This document shows, piece by piece, positions 44,227 through 52,479 of a stretch of DNA of 64,000 nt. The notes under the pieces are model-generated. The model made no database searches and was not told the origin of the DNA. It worked only from the letters and a program-made list of their open reading frames with translations. Position 1 is the stretch's first letter. Every line of letters begins with the position of its first letter. This DNA is from Actinoplanes sp. DH11. GTDB lineage: Bacteria > Actinomycetota > Actinomycetes > Mycobacteriales > Micromonosporaceae. The DNA lies in contig NZ_JAHWGU010000006.1 in NCBI RefSeq assembly GCF_020873875.1, positions 1 through 64,000 of the forward strand. Direction: 5' to 3'. Made by a program: the position numbers and the translations under genes.

Positions 44227-45321
44227 TCATTTCCAGCCGGCCAGGACCTCGGTCACGGTGGTGGCCTCGGCGGCGGCGGGCGTGCTTGCGGGGGTACGCC
44301 CGAAGCGGGGTGCCGGAGCCGGTTGGCGCAGCCCGTTCACCTCGACGAAGGTGCCGCGGGCACGGTTGTGCGGGTGGTCCGGCGCCTCGGCGGGGGAGAG
44401 CACCGGGCTGACACAGGCGTCGAGGCCGGCGAAGACCGCGGCCCATGCGTCCCGGGTCCGGGTCGCGAACCGTTCCGTGAAGATCCGGCGCAGTTCCGGC
44501 CAGCCGGACCGGTCGAGCTGGTCCGGCAGGGTGCCGGCGTCCAGGTCGAGGCCCCGCAGCAGCGCCGCGTAGAACTGCGGTTCCAGGGCGCCGACCGCGA
44601 GGTGACCGCCGTCCGACGCGCGGTACGTGTCGTAGAACGGCGCACCACCGTCGAGCAGGTTCTCGCCGCGCCCGCCGGGCCACATCCCGGCCGCCATCAT
44701 GCCGTGCAGGAACGTGGTGAGCAGCGCCGACCCGTCGACCATCGCGGCGTCGACGACCTGGCCGAGGCCGGAGCGTTCCCGTTCCAGCAGGGCGGCGAGC
44801 ACCCCGACGGCCAGCAGCATGCCGCCACCGGCGAAGTCGGCGAGCAGGTTGATCGGCGCGTGTGGCGGCCGGCCGGGGCGGCCCAGCGGTTCGAGGGCCC
44901 CGGCGACGGCCAGGTAGTCGATGTCGTGGCCGGCGGCGGCGGCGAGCGGACCGTCCTGGCCCCAGCCGGTCATCCGCCCGTACACCAGCCTGGGGTTGAT
45001 CTCCGCGCACCGGGCCGGGCCGAAGCCGAGGCGCTCGGCCACCCCGGGGCGGAAGCCCTCCACCAGCACGTCGGCCTGGGCCGCGAGGCGCAGCAGGTCG
45101 CCGAGCCCGGCCTCGGACTTGAGGTCGAGGCGCACCACCCGGCGGTTGCGTTGCAGCGGACCGGCGGGCGGAACGAGCGGTCCGGACCCGCCGGGTCGTT
45201 CGACGAGCACCACCTCGGCGCCGAGGTCGGCCAGCATCATGCAGCCGAACGGGCCCGGTGCCAGGCCGGCCAGTTCGACCACCCGGGTGCCGTGCAGCGG
45301 GCCGCAGCGCTCAGAGGACAC
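44227..45321 (-). CDS. CaiB/BaiF family CoA-transferase (alpha-methylacyl-CoA racemase-like)
   Basis: Class III CoA-transferase fold, 364 residues. Typical N-terminal block VVELAGLAPGPFGCMMLADL then GAEVVLVER and, in mid-protein, GYDxD-like GHDIDYLAVAGALE with the acidic residue. It resembles alpha-methylacyl-CoA racemases, which epimerise 2-methyl branched acyl-CoAs for beta-oxidation. It overlaps the acyl-CoA dehydrogenase gene upstream by 11 bp, so the pair is co-translated. Confidence 0.88.
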   Translation of the reverse strand: MSSERCGPLHGTRVVELAGLAPGPFGCMMLADLGAEVVLVERPGGSGPLVPPAGPLQRNRRVVRLDLKSEAGLGDLLRLAAQADVLVEGFRPGVAERLGFGPARCAEINPRLVYGRMTGWGQDGPLAAAAGHDIDYLAVAGALEPLGRPGRPPHAPINLLADFAGGGMLLAVGVLAALLERERSGLGQVVDAAMVDGSALLTTFLHGMMAAGMWPGGRGENLLDGGAPFYDTYRASDGGHLAVGALEPQFYAALLRGLDLDAGTLPDQLDRSGWPELRRIFTERFATRTRDAWAAVFAGLDACVSPVLSPAEAPDHPHNRARGTFVEVNGLRQPAPAPRFGRTPASTPAAAEATTVTEVLAGWK

Positions 45322-46477
45322 GCGCGATCAGCTCCTTCATGATCTCGTTCGTGCCGCCGTAGATCTTCTGGACCCGGGCGTCCGCATACATCCGGGCGAT
45401 CGGGTACTCGGTGGTGTAGCCGTAGCCCCCGAAGATCTGCAGGCAGCGGTCGACGACCTCGCACTGGCCCTCGGTGAGGTAGAGCTTCGCCATCGCCGCG
45501 GTCGCCACGTCCAGCTCACCACGGGTGTGCCGCTGGATGCAGTCGTCCAGGAAAGCCCGGGACGCCCGGGTCCGGGTGGCGCAGTCGGCGAGGACCATCC
45601 GGGTGTTCTGGTGCCCGATCAGGGGTTTGCCGAACGCGTGGCGCTCCTTGGCGTACGCCGTGGCCAGCTCGACCGCCCGCTGCATCGCGGCGACCGCACC
45701 CACCCCGATGACCAGGCGTTCCTGCGGCAGTTGCTGCATGAGCTGGATGAAGCCGAGGTTCTCCGCGCCGCCGAGCAGGTCGGCCGCCGGCACCCGCATC
45801 TCGTCGAAGAACAGCTCCGCCGTGTCGTTGGCGTGCAGGCCGATCTTCTCCAGGTTGCGCCCGCGCCGGAAGCCCGGCGGGTCGTCGCGCAGGTCGCAGA
45901 GCAGCAGGGAGATGCCGCGTGCCTTGGCGGACTGATCGGTCTTCACGGCGAGGACCAGCAGGTCCGCCAAGTACCCGTTGGTGATGAAGGTCTTCGAGCC
46001 GCTGACCAGGTAGTCCTCGCCGTCGCGGACCGCACGGGTCCGTATCGCCTGGACGTCGGAACCGCCGTCCGGCTCGGTCATCGCGATCGCGCCGATCAGC
46101 TCGCCGCTGACCAGGCCGGGCAGCCAGCGTGCCTTCTGCTCGTCGGTGCCGTAGTGGCTGACATAGCCGGTGACGATGCCGCTGTGCACGGCGAGGCCGA
46201 GGCTGCCCTCGCCGGCCAGCATCTGTTCGTGCAGCAGCACGGCTTCGTGGGTGAAGTCGCCGCCGCCGCCACCGAACTTCTCCGGCACCGAGAGACCGAG
46301 CAGGCCGAGCTCGCCGGCGCGCCGGTAGTGCTCGCGATCGGGGTGGCCCTGCTTCTCCAGGCGGCCGGCGTGCGGCAGCACCTCCTTGGTGAAGAAGGCA
46401 CGGGCCAGTTCGGCGAGGTCCTCGTGTTCCGGCTTGCGCCACGGCTCGGTGTAGCCGTCCAATCCAGGCGTCGACAT
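45311..46477 (-). CDS. Acyl-CoA dehydrogenase
   Basis: FAD enzyme of 388 residues with TEPDGGSDVQAIRTRAVRDG (flavin/substrate motif), TFITNGYLADL and C-terminal GGYGYTTEYPIARMYADARV. The usual catalytic Glu in YEGT is Gly here (IYGGTNEI), but QERLVIGVG in helix G carries a Glu at the isovaleryl-CoA dehydrogenase position. It likely acts on branched or long acyl-CoAs. It is paired with a racemase-like gene and divergent from a TetR regulator. Confidence 0.9.
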   Translation of the reverse strand: MSTPGLDGYTEPWRKPEHEDLAELARAFFTKEVLPHAGRLEKQGHPDREHYRRAGELGLLGLSVPEKFGGGGGDFTHEAVLLHEQMLAGEGSLGLAVHSGIVTGYVSHYGTDEQKARWLPGLVSGELIGAIAMTEPDGGSDVQAIRTRAVRDGEDYLVSGSKTFITNGYLADLLVLAVKTDQSAKARGISLLLCDLRDDPPGFRRGRNLEKIGLHANDTAELFFDEMRVPAADLLGGAENLGFIQLMQQLPQERLVIGVGAVAAMQRAVELATAYAKERHAFGKPLIGHQNTRMVLADCATRTRASRAFLDDCIQRHTRGELDVATAAMAKLYLTEGQCEVVDRCLQIFGGYGYTTEYPIARMYADARVQKIYGGTNEIMKELIARVL

Positions 46478-46522
46478 CGATCCAGCGTCGATCGTTGTTG
46501 GCGATGTGTCAATAAGCCGGAT

Positions 46523-46622
46523 ATGAATTCGCGCGATTCATCTGCTCGCGCGATGACCGCAGGATGGATCATGGGCCGCCTATCTGGCCGTGCGATCGGC
46601 GCATGGACGGCGCGCCGATCGC
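46523..46622. promoter_or_regulatory. Operator candidates between the acyl-CoA genes and TetR
   Basis: Two inverted repeats occupy the divergent gap: ATGAAT (46523-46528) / ATTCAT (46536-46541) with a 7-bp spacer, and a perfect 11-bp pair GCGATCGGCGC (46592-46602) / GCGCCGATCGC (46612-46622) with a 9-bp spacer. Either could bind the adjacent TetR protein. Confidence 0.5.
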
Positions 46623-46682
46623 GGCGGGCGATGAATCGACGTGGCGTCCGGCAACCCGGTGGCGGTGACGTAGGGTCACGGC

Positions 46683-47291
46683 GTGCATGTCGAGGCGACC
46701 CGCCGGCGGCGGATGGAACCGGACAGCCGGCGCGAGCAGATCCTGGCCGTGGCGGTGCGGCTGTTCGGCCGCCGTCCGTACTCGGAGGTGTCGACCACCG
46801 ATGTGGCCCGTGCGGCAGGCGTGGCGCGTGGGCTGGTGAACCACTACTTCGGGACGAAAAAGGACCTGTACCTCGAAGTGGTACGGGTGATGCTGACCGT
46901 GCCCAGAGTGGCGCTGGAGAGCCTTCCGCAGGGCGAAACCCTCGACCGCCGGATCGACTCGATCGTCAGCTGGTTCCTCGACGTCGTCTCGCGGCACAGC
47001 ACGTCCTGGCTCGCGGCCATCAACGCCGGCGGGATGGCCGGTGATGCGGAAGTGGATGCCGTGATCGCTGAGGCCATCGATGTGGCAGCGGACGATGTGC
47101 TGCAAGCGCTGGGACTTGACGACGGCGCTGGTGCTGCCTTGCGGGGCATGGCGAGGTCGTATGTGGGGCTGGCGGTGTTCACGGGACGGGAGTGGCTGGA
47201 GCGGGGCGTGTTGAGCCGGGAGCAGGTGCACGCGCTGCTGGCGACCACCCTGGCGACCCTGGTGGAACGGGTGTTCCCGCAGGCGGCGTGA
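46683..47291 (+). CDS. TetR-family transcriptional regulator
   Basis: 202-residue regulator with helix-turn-helix REQILAVAVRLFGRRPYSEV, then TTDVARAAGVARGLVNHYFG, and an all-helical ligand domain. It resembles fatty-acid-related TetR proteins, in keeping with the divergent acyl-CoA dehydrogenase/racemase genes. GTG 46683 is the first start; ATG 46713 just before the DNA-binding domain is an alternative. Confidence 0.88.
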   Translation: MHVEATRRRRMEPDSRREQILAVAVRLFGRRPYSEVSTTDVARAAGVARGLVNHYFGTKKDLYLEVVRVMLTVPRVALESLPQGETLDRRIDSIVSWFLDVVSRHSTSWLAAINAGGMAGDAEVDAVIAEAIDVAADDVLQALGLDDGAGAALRGMARSYVGLAVFTGREWLERGVLSREQVHALLATTLATLVERVFPQAA

Positions 47292-47292
47292 C

Positions 47293-47320
47293 GGACCGCG
47301 CGGTCCGGACCGATCGGTCC
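47293..47320. repeat. Two adjacent 14-bp palindromes
   Basis: GGACCGCGCGGTCC (47293-47306) and GGACCGATCGGTCC (47307-47320) lie directly side by side, two bases after the TetR stop. Each is a perfect palindrome differing only in the central two bases. Confidence 0.9.
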
Positions 47321-47335
47321 GTCCGGGCGGGGGGC

Positions 47336-47379
47336 GGTGTGTGGCACCGGCGGTGACCGGGGGGCCGGTGCCACACACC
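47336..47379. terminator. Bidirectional terminator between TetR and the LTA-synthase-like gene
   Basis: A perfect 16-bp stem, GGTGTGTGGCACCGGC (47336-47351) with its complement (47364-47379) and a 12-nt loop, lies between convergent genes. No T-run, as is usual in this GC range. Confidence 0.8.
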
Positions 47380-47382
47380 GGG

Positions 47383-49209
47383 TCAGTGGGCGGAGCCGTA
47401 CGCGGTGAGGAACCTGTCCCGGAAGGCGTTCATCGGCCAGACCGGGGCGTCGGTGGCCGGCTTGAGGCCGTCGGTCCAGCCCCAGCCGTCGATGCGGTCG
47501 AGCACCTTCGGGTCCTTGGCGACGATGGTGATCGGCACGTCGTGGCTCGCGTTCTCGCCGGAGACCACCTTGGCCGGCTGGTGGTCGCCGAGGAAGACCA
47601 GGACCAGGTTGTCGTCGCCGTACTCGCGCACCCAGTCGAGCAGCGTGGTCAGGGTGTACTCGATGGACTTGCCGTACGCGGCGCGGACCTTGCCGGTGCT
47701 GCCCCAGATGTCGGCCTTCTTCGGCGCGTCGGCGACGACCCCGTGGTAGACCGAGCCGTCACCGATCTCGTCCCAGTCCATGAAGGCCGGCAGCGGGGTC
47801 CACGGGGTGTGGCTGGAGACCAGCGGCATCTCCACCATCAGCGGCGCGCGGCCGGACTTGCCGTACTCGCGCTCGGTGAACTGCTTCAGCGTGTACTGGT
47901 CGGGCATCGGCGCCCAGCTGAACTTCGGGCCCTGGTACCCCAGGTTGCGGCTGTCCCAGACCCGGTTGTAGCCGTAGAACTTGCCCTCCGGCCAGGCCCG
48001 GGTGGCGCCCGGCATCACGCTGACGGTGTCCCACTGGGCGCGCTTGAACGCGCTGGTCAGGGTGAGCCGGTCACTGGCGGTCAGGTTGCGGTACCGGCTC
48101 TGGTTGTTGATCCAGAGCCCGGACAGCAGGGTGGAGTGCGCCAGCCAGCTGTTGCCGCCGAACGTGGGTGAGGTCAGCCAGCCGCTGCGGGCGGCGAACC
48201 CGGCGGTGGCCAGCCCGGCGGCGCCCCGGTCGAGGACGGCCTCGGTGCCGGCGGCGAACTCGGGGGACTCGACCGCGTTGCGTCCGTAGCTCTCGACGAA
48301 CGTGAAGACGACGTCCTTGCCGGCCAGTCCGGTGAGCAACTGGTCGCCGGGGACGGTCTTGAACGGGTCGTTCTTGATCTCCTTGGCGAAGGTGGCGCTG
48401 TTGGCGATGCCCGCCCCGGCCTGCCGGGCGCGGTCCCAGGCGTAGGTGACGGTGGATCGGGCGGCGACCGGCGCCTTCGGGACTACCTGCACACCGGTGA
48501 GGAAGACGACGGTCCAGACCGCCGTGATACCCCCGGCGGTGTACGCGGAGACGCGCCGGTGCCGGCCGACGAGGGCGGTCACCCGCAGCACCGCCCAGAC
48601 GGTGAGCGCGAGCACGGCGACGGCCCCGAGCAGGCCGCCGACGATCGCCGCGTACGCCGAGGCCTGGCCGTAGGAGTCGCGGATGAAGCCGTACGTGTCG
48701 TCGAACAGGATCCAGTCGAGGACCGGGTCGAAGGGCCGGTTCAGGATCTCGAACCAGCCCATGTCCAAGCTCTTCTCAATGATCAGCCAGCCGAGGACAG
48801 CGCCGCCGGCCGCCGCCACGATCTTGCGCGGCCGGGCCGGCAGCAGGATCAGGACGGCGATGCCGACGGCCGCCTCGATCGGGATGCGGGCGAACCCGCC
48901 GAGGCTGAGCCGCTTGACGACGTTCGGGTAGACCAGCGCGGCGAAGACGACGACGCAGGCCAGCACGGTCAGGCCGGTCTGGAACCGGGGGTGCGACAGG
49001 ATCCGGCGTACCCGTCCCGGCTCCTTCGGCGGCGCCGCCGCGGGGGTGTCCGCGGCCGGGGTGTCGCCGGCCGTGGCGTCCGGGGCCGGGGCGTCCGGGG
49101 CCGGCTCGGCGTCGTCGTCGGTCTTCGGGTCGGCGAGATCTGTCGGCTGCACGCCATGGGGAACGGACGGCTGACCGGGATGGTTCACCCCGGCACCCGA
49201 TCGGATCAT
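47383..49209 (-). CDS. Lipoteichoic-acid-synthase-like membrane sulfatase/phosphotransferase
   Basis: 608-residue membrane protein. A Pro/Ala/Asp-rich cytoplasmic N-terminus (about 1-65) is followed by about five transmembrane helices (70-260) and an extracytoplasmic alkaline-phosphatase-superfamily domain (about 300-600). Metal-site-like segments include VVFTFVESYGRNAVE, SSHTPWTPLPAF and LVFLGDHQPAKVV. Similar enzymes transfer phosphoglycerol or modify cell-surface polymers; actinomycete substrates are not established. The gene stands alone, convergent with TetR. Confidence 0.82.
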   Translation of the reverse strand: MIRSGAGVNHPGQPSVPHGVQPTDLADPKTDDDAEPAPDAPAPDATAGDTPAADTPAAAPPKEPGRVRRILSHPRFQTGLTVLACVVVFAALVYPNVVKRLSLGGFARIPIEAAVGIAVLILLPARPRKIVAAAGGAVLGWLIIEKSLDMGWFEILNRPFDPVLDWILFDDTYGFIRDSYGQASAYAAIVGGLLGAVAVLALTVWAVLRVTALVGRHRRVSAYTAGGITAVWTVVFLTGVQVVPKAPVAARSTVTYAWDRARQAGAGIANSATFAKEIKNDPFKTVPGDQLLTGLAGKDVVFTFVESYGRNAVESPEFAAGTEAVLDRGAAGLATAGFAARSGWLTSPTFGGNSWLAHSTLLSGLWINNQSRYRNLTASDRLTLTSAFKRAQWDTVSVMPGATRAWPEGKFYGYNRVWDSRNLGYQGPKFSWAPMPDQYTLKQFTEREYGKSGRAPLMVEMPLVSSHTPWTPLPAFMDWDEIGDGSVYHGVVADAPKKADIWGSTGKVRAAYGKSIEYTLTTLLDWVREYGDDNLVLVFLGDHQPAKVVSGENASHDVPITIVAKDPKVLDRIDGWGWTDGLKPATDAPVWPMNAFRDRFLTAYGSAH

Positions 49210-49214
49210 TCATC

Positions 49215-49390
49215 GGCACACCGCAGGCGGGTCGCCGCGCAGCTCCACGAGTACGTCCGGACGGACGCCCGCGACGGCTTCATCCTCGTCCCGCATCTGA
49301 CCGGCCGGGCTGGACGACTTCGTGGACCGGGCGGTCCGGCTGCTGCCGGAACGCGGCGTCCCGCCGGACCGAGTATTCCGGCTCCCACCA
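49215..49390 (+). pseudogene. C-terminal relic of an NtaA/SnaA-type flavin monooxygenase
   Basis: The plus strand encodes VAAQLHEYVRTDARDGFILV PHLTG and then, after a +1 shift near 49307, GLDDFVDRAVRLLPERGVPP. In intact NtaA/DszA-family proteins the same order (Q-E-ADGF-LPGGLDDFVDxVVPELQRRG) forms the end of the protein. The rest of the gene is missing; it abuts the start of the LTA-synthase-like gene. Confidence 0.65.
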
Positions 49391-49413
49391 AGAGGTCTGT
49401 GGAGAGGTAGGGG

Positions 49414-49560
49414 ATGCGGAGCGGCCTCGGAGAAGCCGAACTCATCAGCCGCACGGTCTACCCCGCGGTCGCACTCCACGACGAATACGAGCTGACCGAA
49501 ACCGGTCGTAGCCTCACCGTGCCGCTGCGGGCCCTGCGCCGATGGGCCGAAGACCACTGC
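49414..49560 (+). pseudogene. C-terminal relic of an HxlR regulator
   Basis: The frame reads LISRTVYPAVALHDEYELTE, then TGRSLTVPLRALRRWAEDHC, the wing and last helix of HxlR-family regulators. The N-terminal half and helix-turn-helix are gone. It runs in frame, without a stop, into the LysR gene, so an automatic annotation may fuse the two. Confidence 0.75.
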
Positions 49561-49635
49561 ACGACGTTTCCCCCGCATGATGGACCTGTCGCGATCAGCC
49601 CGGCAGCCGGCCCCGGCGGAGGCCACCATCGACGC

Positions 49636-50559
49636 GTGGAGTTACGCCAGCTGAGCTACGTCGAAGCGGTGGCCCGTTACGGCGGATTCACCCGGGCCGC
49701 CGAACGCCTGCACGTCGCCCAGTCGGCGGTGTCCGCGCAGATCCGGGCGCTGGAGACCGAGCTGGGGCTGGCGTTGTTCGCGCGCACCACCCGGCGGGTC
49801 GCGCTGACCCCGGCCGGCGAACTGTTCGTGGCGCGGGCGCGGCGCGTCCTCGCCGAGATCGACGGCGCCCGCACCGAGATCCACGAGATCACCGCCGTGG
49901 TCAGCGGGCGGGTCAGCATCGGTGCCACGGCGGGGCTCGGACCGTACGACCTCCCACAGGCCCTGGCCCGCTTCCGCGACCGATTCCCGGGCATCGCGCT
50001 GCGCCTGCGCAGCGGCGCCGTGACAGGCTTGCTCGGCGCCCTCGACGAAGGCGAACTCGACCTCGTGATCGGCCCGGTGTACGCCGACCTGCCACCCCGG
50101 TTCGACGCCCTGCCGCTGACCGACGAACACCTGCTGCTGGCCCTGCCCATCGGTCACGCCCTCGCCCGCTCCGGCCGGCTCACCCTGGGCGAGGCACGCG
50201 ACGAACCGTTCGTGAGCCTGCCACCCGGCAGCGGCCTGCGCTGGATCCTGGAGGACGCCGCCCGATCCGCCGGATTCACCCCCCGCGTCGAGTTCGAGTC
50301 GACCACCTCGACCGGGATCCGCGACCTCATCGCCGCCGGCCTCGGCGTCGGCCTGCTGTCAAAATCAGTCACCGACCTCGCCGGCGGCCCCGCCATCGCG
50401 GTCCGCAACCTGCACCCGGCACCGGTGCACCCGCCGATCGGCGTCATGCACTCGCGCGAGCGCCCCCTCAGCGCCGCCGCCCAGTCCTGCCGGCACCATC
50501 TGGTCGAGGTGGCTGGGCGCGGTCCGGAGGCGGCGCCCCCTACGGAGGAGCCGCTGTAG
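49636..50559 (+). CDS. LysR-family transcriptional regulator
   Basis: 307-residue regulator from GTG 49636: helix-turn-helix VELRQLSYVEAVARYGGFTR and AAERLHVAQSAVSAQIRALE, then a periplasmic-binding-like effector domain (about 90-300). The upstream in-frame extension to 49414 is an HxlR relic and is excluded. Its former targets may have included the destroyed NtaA-like gene; no intact target is evident nearby. Confidence 0.9.
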   Translation: MELRQLSYVEAVARYGGFTRAAERLHVAQSAVSAQIRALETELGLALFARTTRRVALTPAGELFVARARRVLAEIDGARTEIHEITAVVSGRVSIGATAGLGPYDLPQALARFRDRFPGIALRLRSGAVTGLLGALDEGELDLVIGPVYADLPPRFDALPLTDEHLLLALPIGHALARSGRLTLGEARDEPFVSLPPGSGLRWILEDAARSAGFTPRVEFESTTSTGIRDLIAAGLGVGLLSKSVTDLAGGPAIAVRNLHPAPVHPPIGVMHSRERPLSAAAQSCRHHLVEVAGRGPEAAPPTEEPL

Positions 50560-50674
50560 TTTCGCTCTCCGGGGATGTTCCTGTCGTCTTGCCGAGCGGC
50601 CCGGGGCGAGCTTTCCTGCCGCTTCATGGCTGCCGCGGTCGCCGGGGTCTGCTGCGTTGTGTCCGTGCGGCGGT

Positions 50675-50749
50675 GTTGATCTGCTAGCGATGCGAAATTG
50701 CGGTTTCGACCCCATGATCACAGCGACTTCGTAGCGCCAGCAGATCAAC
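50675..50749. repeat. 75-bp dispersed hairpin repeat, copy D
   Basis: Same length and termini as the other copies (GTTGATCTGC...GCAGATCAAC), with two extra arm changes (AAATTGC and GCGACTTCG). The loop contains GATCACA. It lies in the gap between the LysR gene and a secreted-protein gene. Confidence 0.92.
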
Positions 50750-50794
50750 TTCGTCGGCCCGCGCTGCTCGTGACCGGTCAGACCGCTCGACCTG

Positions 50795-51889
50795 TCAGGC
50801 CTTCTTGACGACGACCTTCTTGCCGGCGGCCTTGACGGTCCAGCCGACCGACTTCTTCGTCCACGGGTTCGTCGCGGACACCCGCACACCGCCGGCGACG
50901 TTCGCGACCTTGACCCGCACCTGGGCGTACCGGTTCGTGACGGCCACGTCCTTGCGGACCACCTTGCGCAGGGTCGCGACCTTCACGGTGCGCTTCTTGG
51001 CGGCCTTGCGGACCTCGGTGGCGGCCCCGTTCGCGGCGTTCCGCACGGCGGTCGCCATGTCGAGGTACGCGACACCGGTCGCCAGCGTCCCCTCGGCGAC
51101 CGTCGTGGAACCGGCCGGCAGGGTGACCGACTGCGGCCCGTACGCGAACGTCATGTCGATGCCGGCCGTGTTCCCGTCCCCGTAGTCGACGTCGGCGCGC
51201 GCCCCGGTCAGCACCCCGCTCGCCGCGACGTGCAGGGTGACGTCCAGGTCCTCGTCGGCGGTGACCGCGAGGTCCGCACTGCCGTCGGCGTGGGAGACCC
51301 TGGTGCCGCCGCCGGCGTACCCGGTCGCCATCGCGGCCGGGTCCAGTCCCTCGGCGGAGAGGTGGCCGGTCAGGTTCAGCTTCGGATCGGCGACGAAGAC
51401 GTGCGTCACGGCCGAGCGGCCCATCATGTCGAGCGCCTGATGCTGCCGGGACGAGTCCACCCCGATCCAGCGGCCCTTGCGGTCGGCGGCGAACGTGCCG
51501 GTGGACGTGAACCCGTTGGCCGCGAGCACGTCGGAGTAGCGGCCGCCGACCAGGTCGGCGACGGACGTCTCGGTCGCGGTCATCCCGGCCGGGTTGCCGG
51601 CCACCGTGTAGCGGTACTCCGACACCGTCTTCCAGCCCTGCGCGCCGGCCGTCGCGGACGCCTTCTCCACCGCCCGCAGAGCGACGGTCAGCTGTGCCGC
51701 GGTCAGCTCGGTGGTGACGTCGGTGGGTGCGGCGGGGTCAGCGGGCTCGATGACGGTGGGGTCGGTGGCTGCGGTGGTGCCGGTGGCTGCGGTGGTGTCG
51801 GTGGCGTACGCGGTGCCGGGGGCCACGAGCAGACCGGCGGCGACGGACGCGGCGGCGAGCAGGACGGCGGGCCGGGTGAGAACGGACAT
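50795..51889 (-). CDS. Secreted protein of unknown function
   Basis: 364 residues with a clear signal peptide (hydrophobic run to about residue 27, APGTAYA cleavage site) and a Thr/Ala/Pro-rich linker (28-60). A globular domain (about 65-275) resembles lipoprotein-type beta folds in outline only. A strongly basic C-terminal tail follows, rich in Lys/Arg/Val and ending GKKVVVKKA. The tail could anchor it to wall polymers, but that is inference. No family recognised. Confidence 0.65.
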   Translation of the reverse strand: MSVLTRPAVLLAAASVAAGLLVAPGTAYATDTTAATGTTAATDPTVIEPADPAAPTDVTTELTAAQLTVALRAVEKASATAGAQGWKTVSEYRYTVAGNPAGMTATETSVADLVGGRYSDVLAANGFTSTGTFAADRKGRWIGVDSSRQHQALDMMGRSAVTHVFVADPKLNLTGHLSAEGLDPAAMATGYAGGGTRVSHADGSADLAVTADEDLDVTLHVAASGVLTGARADVDYGDGNTAGIDMTFAYGPQSVTLPAGSTTVAEGTLATGVAYLDMATAVRNAANGAATEVRKAAKKRTVKVATLRKVVRKDVAVTNRYAQVRVKVANVAGGVRVSATNPWTKKSVGWTVKAAGKKVVVKKA

Positions 51890-51967
51890 GCGGCAACCTT
51901 CGGGTACGCGGGGTCAGGTGCCGTATGCATCGGGTACAGCGGGGACCGGATGAGGTTTCGGCAGTGC

Positions 51968-52435
51968 TCAGTAACCGCCTCCGCCGCCGCCCCCTCCACC
52001 GTCGAAGCCGCCGCCACCGAAGCTCCCGCCGCCCCCGCTGTCGTAGCCGCTGCCGCTTCCGCTTCCGCCGCCGTCCGACCCGTGGCTGCCGCTTCGGCCG
52101 TCGGACCCGTGGCTGCCGCTTCTGTCGTCCCGCCCGTGGCTGCTGCCGCTTCTGTCGTCCCGCCCGTGGCTGCCGCTGTCCGATCCGTGGCTGCCGCTGC
52201 TGACGCCGAAGAACGCCATCCACCGCGCCCACCGGTCGTCGGGGGCGACGCCCCGGCGGGCCGCGACCGGGCCGCGTGGTGCGCCGCGCCGGACGTCCCG
52301 GCCGGCGTTGCGGGCGGCGGCGAGGCGTTCCGCCCGGGTCTGCGGGAGTCGCCGGCGCCGCCGGGCCCGGAGCATGAGGGTGACCAGGACTGTTGCGAGG
52401 GCCGCGGCCACGGCGGCCCATAGAAGCCACTGCAT
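51968..52435 (-). CDS. Small membrane protein with Ser-His-Gly-Asp repeats and glycine-rich tail
   Basis: 155 residues: an N-terminal transmembrane helix (about 3-22), a basic juxtamembrane stretch (RARRRRR), and from about residue 78 a low-complexity tail of (S)GSHG(S/R)D units. It ends in a FGGGGFDGGGGGGGGGY-type run like those that end TPM-domain proteins, but the TPM domain itself is absent. His and Asp spacing suggests metal binding; this is a guess. No homologue recognised. Confidence 0.6.
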   Translation of the reverse strand: MQWLLWAAVAAALATVLVTLMLRARRRRRLPQTRAERLAAARNAGRDVRRGAPRGPVAARRGVAPDDRWARWMAFFGVSSGSHGSDSGSHGRDDRSGSSHGRDDRSGSHGSDGRSGSHGSDGGGSGSGSGYDSGGGGSFGGGGFDGGGGGGGGGY

Positions 52436-52479
52436 GTCATCGACGGTAGAAACCCCGCGCCAGGGGTATACGCACGATC

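Noticed and set aside
49414..50559. A natural HxlR-LysR fusion regulator
   Set aside because: The HxlR part lacks its DNA-binding half, and LysR has its own GTG start at 49636 beginning exactly with the family's first helix.
51968..52435. TPM-domain phosphatase
   Set aside because: Only the glycine-rich tail is TPM-like; the alpha/beta catalytic domain is absent.
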